Source: Cryptomeria japonica
Lineage: Eukaryota > Streptophyta > Pinopsida > Cupressales > Cupressaceae
Assembly: GCF_030272615.1 (NCBI RefSeq)
Contig: NC_081405.1
Span: 609,384,677-609,448,676, forward strand
Reading direction: 5' to 3'
Length of the DNA: 64,000 nucleotides
Part shown: positions 10,449-21,528 of the stretch, one piece after another
How the letters are laid out: each line of letters begins with the position of its first letter
Numbering within the stretch: position 1 is the first letter of the stretch
Position numbers and translations under genes: made by a program
The notes under the pieces: model-generated
Database searches by the model: none
What the model saw: the letters and a program-made list of their open reading frames with translations, nothing else
What the model was told of the DNA's origin: nothing

Positions 10449-11411
10449 GCTTGTTTGCAAACATCTACTTCCAAAGGGAGTTCTTCTAAGCCTTCCTCTT
10501 CTAGTGATGACTTATTAAACAAGATACCTATGGATGAATCATCACCCTCTGATAATCAAAATTCTTTGGATGAGTCTGAAGCTCCTGAAGAAGATTCTTC
10601 TCAACTTGAATCTACACATGAAAAGTCTTTTGATCCTAAGAAGGTTCTCATAGAAGATGATTGGGGATCTCTTGATTTCAATCCCACCTTTGTAGGTGAG
10701 TATAGGGTTCCTCCTAGAGAGCTTAAAGTTAAAAAGAAGGAAGAAACTAGAAATCAATCAGTCTTACCTGAACCTATGAGCAATAATTTTGTGGCCACTT
10801 CTCAAACTTCTTCTCCTCACACTTCTAATTCTAAAGAATTTGATTCTTTGTCTTATGAAAAACCACCTTTTCTTTCTGAAATGGCTAATCATTATGGTCG
10901 TGGTTTTCATATTTTGGCTAAGAGTGGCTATAGTGGAAATGGTTATGGTGCAAATGAACAAGGAATTAAAGTTCCTTTAGAACATAACATGCATGAATAT
11001 TCATTTGGACTTGGATATAATCTTTCTAAGCCCACCAAAGCATCTAAAAGACCATCTCTCAATGTGAATGCTATATTTAGTAGTGATGATGATCTCACTT
11101 CAACTAAATCATCTTCTACTTCTATCAACTCTCATTCCCCTCATAAGGAAATCTTGGCGATGAACAAATCTCTTTATGACTCCCCTCAAATTTCTAAATC
11201 CACTTATGAATCTTTATCTCCTATTCATCATAAAGTCCTTTCCTCTAGGGATAAGGCTCTAATAAATTACACTCATCCCTCTTCTAAGATTTCTTGTGAC
11301 TTTTCTTCTTCAATTTTTATCACTTTATACATATTTTTGATCTCACTTATAGTTGTGCATTTAGCATGTCATATTCAAATACCTCATTCAATCTGTCATG
11401 TCTTTAAATAA
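10449..11411 (+). CDS. in-frame extension with G-patch-like motif, element A
   Basis: The frame of the protease ORF stays open for another 320 codons after the TAA at 10446-10448. The first half is Ser/Glu-rich. Around 10880-10990 it reads MANHYGRGFHILAKSGYSG and then NGYGANEQGIKVPLE. This fits a G-patch, a glycine-rich RNA-binding motif known after the protease in some plant Tat elements and in betaretroviruses. The last 35 residues are hydrophobic. No ATG is needed if the stop is read through; otherwise an ATG at 10530 could start it. The same arrangement, stop included, is seen in element B at 35088. Expression by readthrough is my inference. Confidence 0.6.
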   Translation, partial: ACLQTSTSKGSSSKPSSSSDDLLNKIPMDESSPSDNQNSLDESEAPEEDSSQLESTHEKSFDPKKVLIEDDWGSLDFNPTFVGEYRVPPRELKVKKKEETRNQSVLPEPMSNNFVATSQTSSPHTSNSKEFDSLSYEKPPFLSEMANHYGRGFHILAKSGYSGNGYGANEQGIKVPLEHNMHEYSFGLGYNLSKPTKASKRPSLNVNAIFSSDDDLTSTKSSSTSINSHSPHKEILAMNKSLYDSPQISKSTYESLSPIHHKVLSSRDKALINYTHPSSKISCDFSSSIFITLYIFLISLIVVHLACHIQIPHSICHVFK

Positions 11412-13210
11412 CATTAATGGCTATTATGTTGCTCATCATTATGTGACATTGGTAGCTCATTTACTGGGGGCTCATTGTCATTCATGATGATACAATTTCA
11501 AGTACAATCATATTTTTTGAAGCAACATAATAGCCTAATTTTTCTATGTTATCTCTTGTTCCTATGGGGTAATAATGTGGAAATATTGATCATCTTTTCT
11601 TTAGAATCCTCTTTTCTTAGATATGGGAGAAGATTTGTATTCTCTTTCTTACCTTACCCACTTCTTGTGAGGAGCATTTTACATACACTAATGTCTTGCT
11701 TGCATGTAGTACATTTTTCTTATGTCTAAATCTCTCCCTAGAAGATCGTGTAAGTCCTTCTCATTGTCCTTATCCTTGGGAGGCAATGATCTTTCCTTAT
11801 TTTTATCTAAGGATCCACTTTTTTCCTATTTCGTGGATGGTGTGAACTTTATTACTTGATGTTATTCCTTGTATGCATTTGTTGTTGTTTGTTCAAGGAT
11901 TCTCTCTTACAAGAGGTGTAAGTCCTTGACTACAACCTCTTTTGTACTTGGTCAAATACATCCATAATGAATTCACTCTCCCAGTTGGGTTAAAAAGAGT
12001 GTCATCCTTCATTAAGAATCACTTTCACCTCGCAAAAGAAGGAAGTATTGCATTCTTATTCTCTTCTTTGTCTTATTCTAGAAGATTTTATATTTGTCTA
12101 AGACAATTCCTCTCGGGGATAGGTCTCTTTTGTACAAAGATCTCTTCTCCTCTAAGGATCTCCTTTGCACATACTACAAGATATCCTTCAACTATCTTAT
12201 CCTTGCTTAAAGAGTGCAAAACTCTCTTGCTTGGATCTATGACATTGTTGCATTTTTGCGGTATCTTCTTTTGTGATGAAGGTAGGTATCCTTGTTCTAC
12301 TTTGCTTATGACATAAACATTACACTTTTTGAGCAATGGGTCATTCTCAGAACCAGAGCACAGACTCTTAGAGCGAGATGTCTCCATTTTTCTTTAATGC
12401 AAGGTGATTATTCTCGAAACTAGAGCACAGACTCTTAGAGCAAGATGTCACGCCTTGTACTATACATATACAGGTTGTAGCATACTTGGGCATAGACTCC
12501 TATGAGGTGCTTCTAACCTCCCTTACACACACATGCACGAGGTTGAGTGAAACTAGCGGCATAAGGCTAGACTTTCTCACTCTCCTCCCTTACATGGATC
12601 ACCTAAACAGACTCTAGAGGCTAGTTTTCCATGCCTTTTTTCCCATGGATCACCTAGACAAGATCTAGGGGCAAGAAGTCCATGTTTTCTCTCTCACTAT
12701 TCTTCTCATGGATCACCAATGTGTGTATTCATGCTTTTTTTTCTTTTCTTCTCTTTGCATTTTGTTTCCATTTACATCCTTCATCTTGTGTTAGAAAACT
12801 CTCAACTCCTCACACTCTTTGTTGTGTTGGAATTGAGATTTATTTCTCTTTCTTACCAAATGATTCTCCATTAATTTTTGATCTCATATCAAATCTTCTT
12901 GTGAGCATTTGTCATCAATATTCTTTAACAATTCGAAGTGGTAAACATGATACCCTATTTCAACTCACTAAAATTAGCAAGCCGAAATAGGGGGGGGCAT
13001 ATAGCTACCCTCGAATTTTCATCACCTTCCTTAGTAAGCATTAGGTGATTTTGTGATCTAACATGTGGTTTTGTAGGTTGTGGTTCCTAACTAAGTACTG
13101 CAAATGCCGCTGGGGCTTCGTCCGACAACTTATGGATATATCCTTTTTCAAATAATGTTTACTTTTTTGTACTTTAGCTTGCATATGCACGTAGTGTTCA
13201 TATGACCGCT
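11412..13210 (+). other. pol-less 3' internal region of element A
   Basis: This occupies the place of RT, RNase H and integrase but shows none of them. The largest frames (for example 11942-12316) have no recognisable domain. Two short repeat families are visible. A segment with agagcacagactcttagag occurs near 12355 and 12420, and catggatcacc occurs at 12593, 12644 and 12707. From about 12930 onward it matches the end of element B (about 42640-42880), so only this 3' tail is shared between them. Confidence 0.7.
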
Positions 13211-13225
13211 AAAGTGGGGGCTAAA
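13211..13225 (+). other. polypurine tract of element A
   Basis: AAAGTGGGGGCTAAA directly precedes the right LTR. The same string occurs at the end of element B's internal region. Confidence 0.8.
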
Positions 13226-14897
13226 TGTAGCGTCATAAATTGTACACACTTGCTAGGGTGGTACAATTTCACACCTAGTTTAGCACCCGCCTTGGCGCAT
13301 CTTGAATTTTGCATTACATTTCCCCTTTAGCACTTAATTAATCAAATTAATTAGGTCTAAGGTTCTATTTTATCATCTCCCATATCATAAAGTTGGGCCA
13401 TTTTCATTAAAGTGTGCCCCTTTCATTTTATTCCTCCAATACATCATTTAATCAAAAACCCTAATTAGGTCCTATTTTGAACTTGGGGGCTTGACTTTGG
13501 GGGTCAAAACATCTCGAAATCACCTGTAACTTCGGGATTCGCTCTAAAATCATCATATCCGATGGCCCTGAAAATTTGGTGAAAAGTTGTCAGGACCATG
13601 GTGCCCGACGTGCACATGGTCCAAGACATTTTTCCCAAAATTTTAGGAGCGCGATCCAATCATAAAATAAAGCTTAACCCCAAGAAATTGGCAGGAGATT
13701 CAATCTCTAGGTCGGCCAAAAGTTGAAATTAAGACCTAGGGTTTCATACATAAGAGCTCTCTTTCTTCATTTGAAAGGATCCGAATTTTGTTTTCAGGGA
13801 ACCTCATATGCAGCGAAAGAGCAGATATTTGAAGACTTTAGCAACATTCAACATCCATCCATCAAGCATCTATCAATTTCATTCATCCATTTAGGGCTTT
13901 GAAGGCATTGAAGAACAATAAGGGATCACCGACTGAAGATTGGCTTGTACCCCTCCCTTGGGGTTGGGTATGATTTCATGTTGTTTTCATGTCTTTGCAT
14001 AAGCTTCATCATATCATTTGTATTCATGCTTTAGATCGCTTTGCATCTTGATTTGGAGCATTTACATTATCATGTACAAGCAATTAGGGTTTACTTTCTA
14101 GGTTGCTCTAGTTTGCTTACTTGCATTTTAGATCTTGCACACACACAAGGTCTGCACACACATTACTTTTACAATACAACTTGGCTATTCGTGGAGGTGG
14201 AAATCACCGAAGCGGGGGTTTGACTAAGGCAAAACCCTATATAGCCACCCAAACACCTCTTTTAGATATAAGTGCAGATTTCGGGATTCAGACGATGTCG
14301 CAAGTTACAGATCCGAAAGAAACAGATGGAGACGGAACCACACACATAGTTTCAGAGCAGAAGACCAAGACAGGGGCGTGGGGTGCGCTGGTCCTGCTAG
14401 GACAGGGGTGCTAGGCGCCCTGGTCCCTGGGACAGGAGCACTGGGCGCCCTGGTCCTCCTGATAGACAGCAATCTTTAGCAGTTCGGACAGTTTTCCAGA
14501 GTGCAAAACAGCAGTTCCAGGTGTAGTTTCAGGTGCAGAATCAGGACAGTGGCGCTCGCGCCCCCGTCCCGAACATTTCCACTCAGATTTTGACTTCGGG
14601 TACGCATTTGCATTCTTGTCTTATCTTTTTATTTACAGCTTTCCATTGTTTAAGTTCAATTCTGCAATCTTGTTATTAGTTCATACTTGCATTTTAGGGT
14701 TAGGAATTGAACTTGCATAATCTTACCTTTCAATTATAACAAAGGAATAGAAATCCTAATAGGTAACCCATGGCTCTCTCTTTCACAAAAAGAAGTAGCC
14801 AATTGTGTGATACCTCTAGGCTCTTTTGTATTCCGTAATGTGTGTCAAAAGGTAGGATTAGGGCATGATAACCTAGTCTCGCTTTTTCCCCCACACA
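13226..14897 (+). repeat. 3' LTR of element A
   Basis: 1,672 bp, same length as the left LTR. Starts TGTAGCGTCA and ends CCCCCACACA, followed by the TSD AGGAG at 14898-14902. About 61 differences from the left LTR, roughly five transitions per transversion. Confidence 0.93.
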
Positions 14898-14902
14898 AGG
14901 AG
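14898..14902. repeat. target site duplication of element A, right copy
   Basis: AGGAG, identical to 6432-6436. Confidence 0.9.
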
Positions 14903-15189
14903 GAATACACATAAGGCATAAATTTTTTGTGATTAATTAACATGACCGCCTAGGCAAAAACTAGGGGGGACACTTCCTACAATCCCATGACCCATTACTT
15001 AAGTGGATAAAGTAACGAAAGAATAGAAACCAGAGGGTTTTAAATAGACATTATGTGATTGAAAACCCAAAACCCTAAACGCTCAACACCCTACACAGAG
15101 CTGAAGCAATTGAAAATGCGCCTTACTCAAAATTTCAAAAAACCATAGCCAATTATGGGAAAAGAAAAACCCATTTTTAATTAGTGATA
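14903..15189. other. non-coding flank right of element A
   Basis: No ORF or known repeat recognised. It was contiguous with 5241-6431 before A inserted. On the minus strand it has a TATA-like tctatttaaaacc string near 15040 and an agggttttgggtttt run near 15065-15085. Confidence 0.4.
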
Positions 15190-15821
15190 ACAAATTGTAT
15201 TGTAATGTAATTAATTATCTATAAGCCAACATGATGTATTGTAAAGACTCATATATGTATGAGATCTTATAGGTCATTTTGATATAGAAAAGATACAGAA
15301 TAGAAGAGAGGTGATTATGTAATAGATCATAGAAGATAGGTTATGTGAGCAAATATCATTCACCAACAAGGTTTTTGGTTAAGGTTTCTGACTGAGCTTA
15401 AACCGGTACTGAATCAAGCATTGAAGATGCTATTTTGAGAAATACATTGTCTTAGATTTAATTATCCATATTGTAGTCAGTGGGACTCTTTCATTGAGCA
15501 GTGAGCTCTAGGATGTTAGCCTTCCTACATGTACAGGCCCCTATTGTAAGTAATATTTATTTATCTTGGCCAGCGAGTAAATATTGTGGGTCACAAATCC
15601 CACCAAGTTTTTTCCCTTATCGGGTTTCCTCATGAAAATATCTTGTGTTATGGTGTGCATTTATGCTATCTCTATTATTTCTCTTTGTTGCATTATTACT
15701 TGTTTACTGGTATATTAATTTGGGTTGCAAAGTTATAAACAAGTTTAAATATTCCATTAGCCAGTTAGACACCGATTCACCCCCCCTCTCAGTGTCTTTG
15801 GGACTATCATTGCATCTAACA
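15190..15821 (+). repeat. truncated copia LTR, plus orientation
   Basis: Resembles the reverse complement of element E's LTR, including the tgagatcttataggtca region, the gcagtgagctctagga block, and the terminal gattcacc...ctctcagtg block, ending catctaaca at 15821. The first few hundred bases expected for the family are missing and no partner LTR or PBS follows. It is an old fragment or truncated solo LTR. Confidence 0.6.
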
Positions 15822-16239
15822 TACCAAAGTTGCTAACATCCAAACACATAACTAGCTGCTAACATCAAGACACATAATTGATATCAGGACCAATAAGAAC
15901 TCCTAACATCGAGATATCGAGATCAATGAGAACTAAATGAATCTACAAAAATCATCATCTAGAGCTATCCATGTTTCATAATAACTTCTAACCAAAATTG
16001 CAACATCTGAACTGCACAAACATACTACATACAATATCATATCATTTGTAACATCTTTTATATCCAGACTAATATCTGACCCTGAAAGCATAGTTTGGTC
16101 CAAAACCAGATGACTGGTTTCACAACAGTGACAATATTATTCACATAAGTCTAATAGATTGTTCATAGGGTTTGGAACTAGTTGCTCTCGTATCTAAGGT
16201 TGAATCACTTGCTCATTAGTAGGATTAGGTCCAGTAATA
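15822..16239. other. non-coding, no recognised feature
   Basis: AT-rich sequence with short repeats of ctaacatc around 15831-15910. I see nothing coding. Confidence 0.5.
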
Positions 16240-17600
16240 GGAGGTGGGGGTTGTTAAAATGATCATTTTGGGACTTGGTTCTACCAAGGTTCAAATTAAG
16301 GTTGATTTTGTTGCCATAATGGTGGATTGGGTTGTCACTATGGTTGATTCTATTGAGGAATAATCCACTCTGGAGGTCCCCATGTCATAGGAGTTGGTTG
16401 CATTGCATAACAAGGGGTCCACTAATTGACATTCTACCACTGATTTGAATTCCAATTTTCTATGGTAATGTTGTCCTAAATAAGCATTAAACTCTAAATT
16501 CTAAGGTCTTTGTTCAACGTAGTTAATCTCTTCTTCCACAATAGGAGATTTATTCAAATTATTCTTAATCTATGGTAAGAGATTACAAGACCTTGTTGCA
16601 TGATGCTTCTCATAAATTTCACAAAGATTAATTTGATTTAATGGAGATTACCTCAAACGATGTTTTCCCGTACACTTTGAATAGTAAATAGTTAAGGGCT
16701 TCGTATTTTTCTTGTCTACCTGAGTATTAAGATGAAGGCGAATATCATTTTGTAAAATTTCTATTTCCTCCATTACTTGAAAAACATCATGAGCTAAAGC
16801 TTTGTTTCTTTTAGAACCCCTAGTTCTAACTCTAGTCCTAGAGTAATTTCTGAATATACCAATAATATCTTCCAAAGGAATCTTATTGATATCTCCTCTT
16901 CCCATAAAATTCAAATCTTACATAGACTCGTCATCAAATCCTCTTAGGAATATTGTTCTACTAACTTCATCAATTAATCCATCAAAACATCTTTCATATA
17001 AAAATAGAAACCTATCAGCATAATCTTCCAAACTTTCATCAACTCATCCTTATTCTCTCTCACTGAACAATAATCCCGGTACTTTTCCAAGAATACAATT
17101 TCCATCTCTTGTGATGTTGAGATTTAACCAACATGCAAACCCATAAACCATCATAATTTGGACTCTTTTAGGGTAGAAGGAAACAATTTCAAATTCTAGT
17201 TATCAAATCTATAATCATAAGAATAACAAAGCACTTTTAACTCAAAGACAAACTAATAAGCATCTTCACAATTTTTTTCCCTAAAAGTAGGTATGACAAA
17301 GGGTGAAATATTTTTAATAAGAATCTCATTATCTCCCACATTCAAATTAATAGGCTATGAAAATGTCCTATGAGGTGGTGGATTTTCAGCTGCTACACAA
17401 ACACCCATTCCTTCTTCTTGTTGCTCAAAATATTCTTGTTGTTATTTTTGTTCTTCAAATTGGTCTTGTTCTTAAGATCCTTGAGATTGAAATTGATCAA
17501 TATTATATGGACTTGGAAGGAATCTTCCAAAATGATCTTTGACCCTTGTCATCAACAACTTAACTCTTTTCCTTATCAATGCAAAGGCTTCAATTTTTGG
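16240..17600 (-). pseudogene. decayed gypsy gag
   Basis: Minus-strand translation across several frames gives a retrotransposon Gag pattern: EKYRDYCSVRENKDEL near 17060, then a frame with NFMGRGDINKIPLEDI (start of the 88-codon ORF at 16914-16648), and then a degraded cysteine/histidine knuckle (CTGKHRLR, later CEIYEKHHATRSC) near 16570-16680. Stops and frameshifts are frequent. No pol follows to the left. A possible PBS (minus strand ttggtgtcattgtcgatgac) lies at about 17612-17632, so the 5' LTR of this relic was probably to the right and was split by element D. Confidence 0.6.
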
Positions 17601-17690
17601 TAGCAATATATTTTAGTCATCGACAATGACACCAATAATGATGAGTGAAGTTATTGATGTCACAACTTGCATAACTTAATTTCTTATTAT

Positions 17691-17695
17691 TGAAC
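17691..17695. repeat. target site duplication of element D, left copy
   Basis: TGAAC, identical to 52777-52781 some 35 kb away; this ties the two outer LTRs into one element. Confidence 0.9.
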
Positions 17696-19315
17696 TGTAG
17701 AAAACAAGATATCACCAAGGGGGGGTTGAATCAATGATTATAAGCAATTTCAATTAGTGTGTGTGCAACCAGTAGAATAATGAAAATACTAAAAAAACAC
17801 ATGCAATAGCACATCACATAACACTAGATATATGCAAAAAAACCAATGTGGGAAAAACCTTGAAGAGAAATATTGTTGGAGATCTACTACTCCAATCCAG
17901 CCTCATGATGGAATAAAAATTTTATAGTATTTAGGGCACCAACCCAAGGAGAACCAACCCCTAACAATTTATGGGCACCTACCAAAAGGAGAACCAACTC
18001 AAGGAGAACCAACCCCTACACTAAGAACCCACTCAGTGAAATACAATGATAATAACCTTGTTAAAAATGAGTTTTGTAACCCTTGCAAACAATTCGCTCT
18101 GCCAGTTGAACTCTTTTCTATCACACTGCTTATTCTCTAAAAGATTTGAGTTTTTTCTATCTGCATCCTCTTCAACTCACCTTCTGCTTTATCGGATGTC
18201 CTCTCACACTCTCTCTACTCTCTTTCACTCTCTGCTTCTAACTTGCCAGTTCAATCTCTACCAGTTTGATGGACTGTTATACTTTGTAATTGTTTACCAG
18301 TTACCTTAAACCCTGATGATTAAGCCCCTCTTGCTGGTTCTTCTTCTAACACTCAATCACTTTAATATTTTTCTATCAACACTAAGACTGATCAACTCTC
18401 ATCTAGAATAATCACACTTTCTCATCAATCACTTAATTTTTTGATCTACACATTTATACACATGCTTTCCTACCAAAACAAAAAATCAAACTTTATGTGC
18501 CTATGGTTTTCTTCACCAGCCACGATCTGTATCAAATTGGATCTCATCTTCTTGATCGAAAACTTACAAAAGATCAACAAAAATCTCTGTCCTTTTTATT
18601 TTTCCAATGCACATTTACTTTATTTAACAAACTGTACCCTATTCATCGGCATTGATTTTGTCGATCACACTAAATGATCCAGCGATTTTGTTCTACATAT
18701 GAACACAACTATCAGATGTCCTGCTTCGATCATAACACCAAAAAATATCAGCCTTTCGATTTGCTTTGAGCTTCAATCCTCTGCAATCAATCCATGATTT
18801 TCATAATCTTCATTTAATATTGACCTGATCGGAAACTACCTTGCAGATGCACTATTCACCTACCATTGCATGTTCGCCACCTAGAGTGCATGTGAAATCT
18901 CTGTTGACATCTAACTCACTTGATCATATCTGTTCAAACTCAATCACCGACCAAACATACAACCGGTATACACCAACTGGTTAACCTTCATATCATGCAC
19001 TTCTTTGTTCTGTTAGTTAGGACATGTTATCTCGGACCACACTTGCCAAACCATGAAACATACTCAAGGTAAGCCACTTCCATAGAACTTCATCATTTAC
19101 TAGTGACAGTCCTGAACCATTTTGACAAAATTTGCAAACACTTCACATTATTTCATCTTCTTATCAAGGTCCTTCAATTTTTGTCTTTCCTTGCTTACCA
19201 GTTGACATACTTACTGATTGACATCAACATGTCAATAATCTTTAATACTCCTACTTATATATCGGTAACATCAATTTGCATACTAGTTGACATCAATGAC
19301 GAAACAATGCCAATA
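17696..19315 (-). repeat. 3' LTR of element D
   Basis: Plus-strand ends TGTAGAAAAC and GCCAATA, the last bases being TA instead of CA. Homologous along its length to 51124-52776, with roughly 15% differences in the first 140 bp. It carries the terminal block of purines and gattca shared by the copia LTRs of this window. Confidence 0.88.
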
Positions 19316-19329
19316 ATCTCCCCCTTTGG
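19316..19329 (-). other. polypurine tract of element D
   Basis: Minus strand reads CCAAAGGGGGAGAT next to the 3' LTR. Similar tracts recur at about 19370-19383 and 19450-19463. Confidence 0.75.
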
Positions 19330-19554
19330 CACTGATGTCAACACACATTTTATTCACAATTGTACTCTTTCTCCCCCTTTGACAACAATGTCAAAGGTCT
19401 CAGACATCAACTTCTCTCTGGTTCACTCTCCTTTTCAAACATCAATACACTCTCCCCCTTTTTTCAAGCTGGTTGCTACCTTTGATGATAGACAAATTGA
19501 ATAGACAACTATAAAAATCACAATGTTGTCCTCTAGATGATGACTGATGATCGA
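19330..19554 (-). other. 3' internal tail of element D before the E insertion
   Basis: Non-coding D sequence holding the extra purine tracts. It continues at 26268 after the E insertion. Confidence 0.7.
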
Positions 19555-19559
19555 GTTCT
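19555..19559. repeat. target site duplication of element E, left copy
   Basis: GTTCT, identical to 26263-26267. Confidence 0.88.
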
Positions 19560-20596
19560 TGTTAAGACTCGGAGGCAACTAAGAGGGGGGGTGAATCAAT
19601 TGTCAAATAATTTCAACCCAAATATAACTTAATCAAACTTAATGTTGGTTCATATATTAGCAGTTAACATTAATATCAGTGAAACTCAATGCATAAAATA
19701 GAAAGAGAAACAACATCCAAAACACATAACACAAAGATTTGTACGTGAAAACCCTGTCGGGGGAAAAACTATGTTGGGAAACCTTACCCACAATTAGATG
19801 ATACTACTGCAAATAGTATGTGTATACAAATGGGGTCTGCACATGCAAAAAGGCCAATCGCCTAGAGCTCACTGCTCAATCAAAAAATAGGAGTCACACT
19901 GACTACAATTGGATGATTAAATCCAATGATAATGTACTGCTCAAAGTAGCATCTCCAATGTTGGATTCAGTATCGGTTAAGCTCTGATAATCACCTTCAA
20001 AACTTCCTTGAACCTTCTCTATGGTCTACTCATATGATCTTCAATATTCGTACATACCATGTTACAATACCATAACCATATATTGTCTCTCTATCTTTTT
20101 CTTCCTTACATCATCTCACAAATGAGATCTTACATATATACCAAAACCTAAGACCAAATGTGTAGGTCGGCTAATTAAGAATATTACAATTAAACCAATT
20201 ACAAATAAGTCAAGACATGATGCATCATGTCATCTTGATACAATTACAACAATATCCAATTTACTAAATCATCTCCATAATGTGTCGTGCTAATCTAGAA
20301 TAGATAATGCATGATGGTCCATTATGTCAACCCAATTAGACCAATAACCAAAATACCAAAACCAAATGTCCAAACCATGTCTTCAACATAACCAAGTGAT
20401 CTCTAGATGATAACAAGTCATCCTCAGTGCCAGTGAACAATATAACCTACCAGTGAATGATATACCGGTGATTGTGCATAAGTCACTGAACTTGTCGGTG
20501 AACATAATGTGCCAGTTCAACATAACCAAAGATCTCTGGAAGGATAACTGTTGACATCAATGACAAAACCAATGCAACACATCCATAATACCAACA
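19560..20596 (-). repeat. 3' LTR of element E
   Basis: 1,037 bp; plus-strand ends TGTTAAGACTC and AATACCAACA. Followed to the right by a purine tract on the minus strand. Confidence 0.9.
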
Positions 20597-20611
20597 ATCT
20601 CCCCCTTTAGC
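20597..20611 (-). other. polypurine tract of element E
   Basis: Minus strand GCTAAAGGGGGAGAT next to the 3' LTR. Further purine tracts lie near 20790-20805 and 20887-20895. Confidence 0.75.
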
Positions 20612-21059
20612 ATTTATGGCAATACAAGATGGAAAAACATCAAGTGCCAAAACAGAATGCCAAAAACCAAAAACCAACAATCTCTAGAATAGATCAATAC
20701 AAGAAATCAAAATACAAATGCAGAGAGTATATATCACTCCCCCAATAAGTAATCTCTCCCCAAAGAATAATGTTTGTTTTTCCATAGATATCTCTCCCCC
20801 TTTGACATCAAATTCCAAAGCAATAAAAATACCATATACAACCAATTCATAGAACTAATTACAATAACCAGTTGTTATATCCAACTACTCCCCCTGAGAA
20901 GTAACTCTCGTTCATCAAAGCTAGAAAAAAATTCTCTATTAATTCTGCTAGTTTGATGCCAGACATCAATTGTCTAAGTCTTTACCAATGAGGGTATAAC
21001 CCCAAGATGCTCTCTGAGATATTCAAAAGTTTCCTTAGACAAATTCTTAGTAAAGATAT

Positions 21060-21528
21060 CTACAATCTACTCTTTAGTATTCACATAAACCAATCTCACT
21101 TCTTTTGCTTCAACATTCTCTTTCAGAAAATTATATTTGATAGAAACATGTTTAGTTTTAGAGTGAAATATCGGATTCTTAGATATATCAATTATTGTTG
21201 AATTATCACAGTAAATAATTATAGGTTCTTTGCATTTTACCTTTATGTCCTTCAACATTTTCTTAATCCATAATACCTAAGTACAATTAGTTGTTGCTGC
21301 AACATATTCTGATTCTACTATTGATAATGATGTACAACTCTGTTTCTTGCTCAACCATGAAATCAATCTACTACCAAGAAAGAATTCCCTGTCAGTGGTT
21401 CTCTTTATGTCATCTACATCTCCTGCCCAATTTGCATTGGTGTATGTACATAAATCAAAATTTTCATCTTTAGGATACCATAAACCAAGATTTGTTGTGC
21501 CTTGTAGATACCGAAAAATCCTTTTCAC
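21060..21528 (-). pseudogene. copia RNase H domain of element E
   Basis: Minus frames 21528-21277 and 21258-21067 give the usual copia order: MKRIFRYLQGTTNLGLWYP, a wagdvdd motif, SWLSKKQSCTSLS, VESEYVAAT, then IIYCDNSTIIDISKNPIFHS and HVSIKYNFLKE. The two parts are separated by one stop after NCT. RNase H removes RNA from the RNA-DNA hybrid during reverse transcription. The catalytic D in the GD region and the E of SEY are readable; the whole is inactive because upstream frames are broken. Confidence 0.85.

Larger units (their letters stand above)
6437..14897 (+). mobile_element. element A: complete non-autonomous Ty3/gypsy (Tat-like) LTR retrotransposon
   Basis: An 8,461-bp element with equal-length LTRs (6437-8108 and 13226-14897), TG...CA ends, a 5-bp TSD (AGGAG), a PBS-like TGG directly after the left LTR and a purine tract before the right LTR. 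The internal region codes for a 718-residue protein with a C-terminal retropepsin and then a G-patch-like region. About 1.8 kb without pol follows. RT, RNase H and integrase are absent, so it cannot copy itself and would depend on enzymes from relatives such as element B, whose protease region and 3' end are clearly homologous. My base-by-base comparison gives about 61 substitutions and no indels between the LTRs (about 3.6%), making it the youngest dated insertion here. Confidence 0.93.

Noticed and set aside
11942-12316. 124-codon ORF in the pol-less part of A as a possible env-like gene
   Set aside because: No signal peptide, membrane anchor or conserved motif is visible and B has no counterpart.
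12593-12720. Three catggatcacc copies as a CRISPR-like array
   Set aside because: The spacing is unequal (51 and 63 bp), only three units exist, and the setting is a plant retrotransposon.
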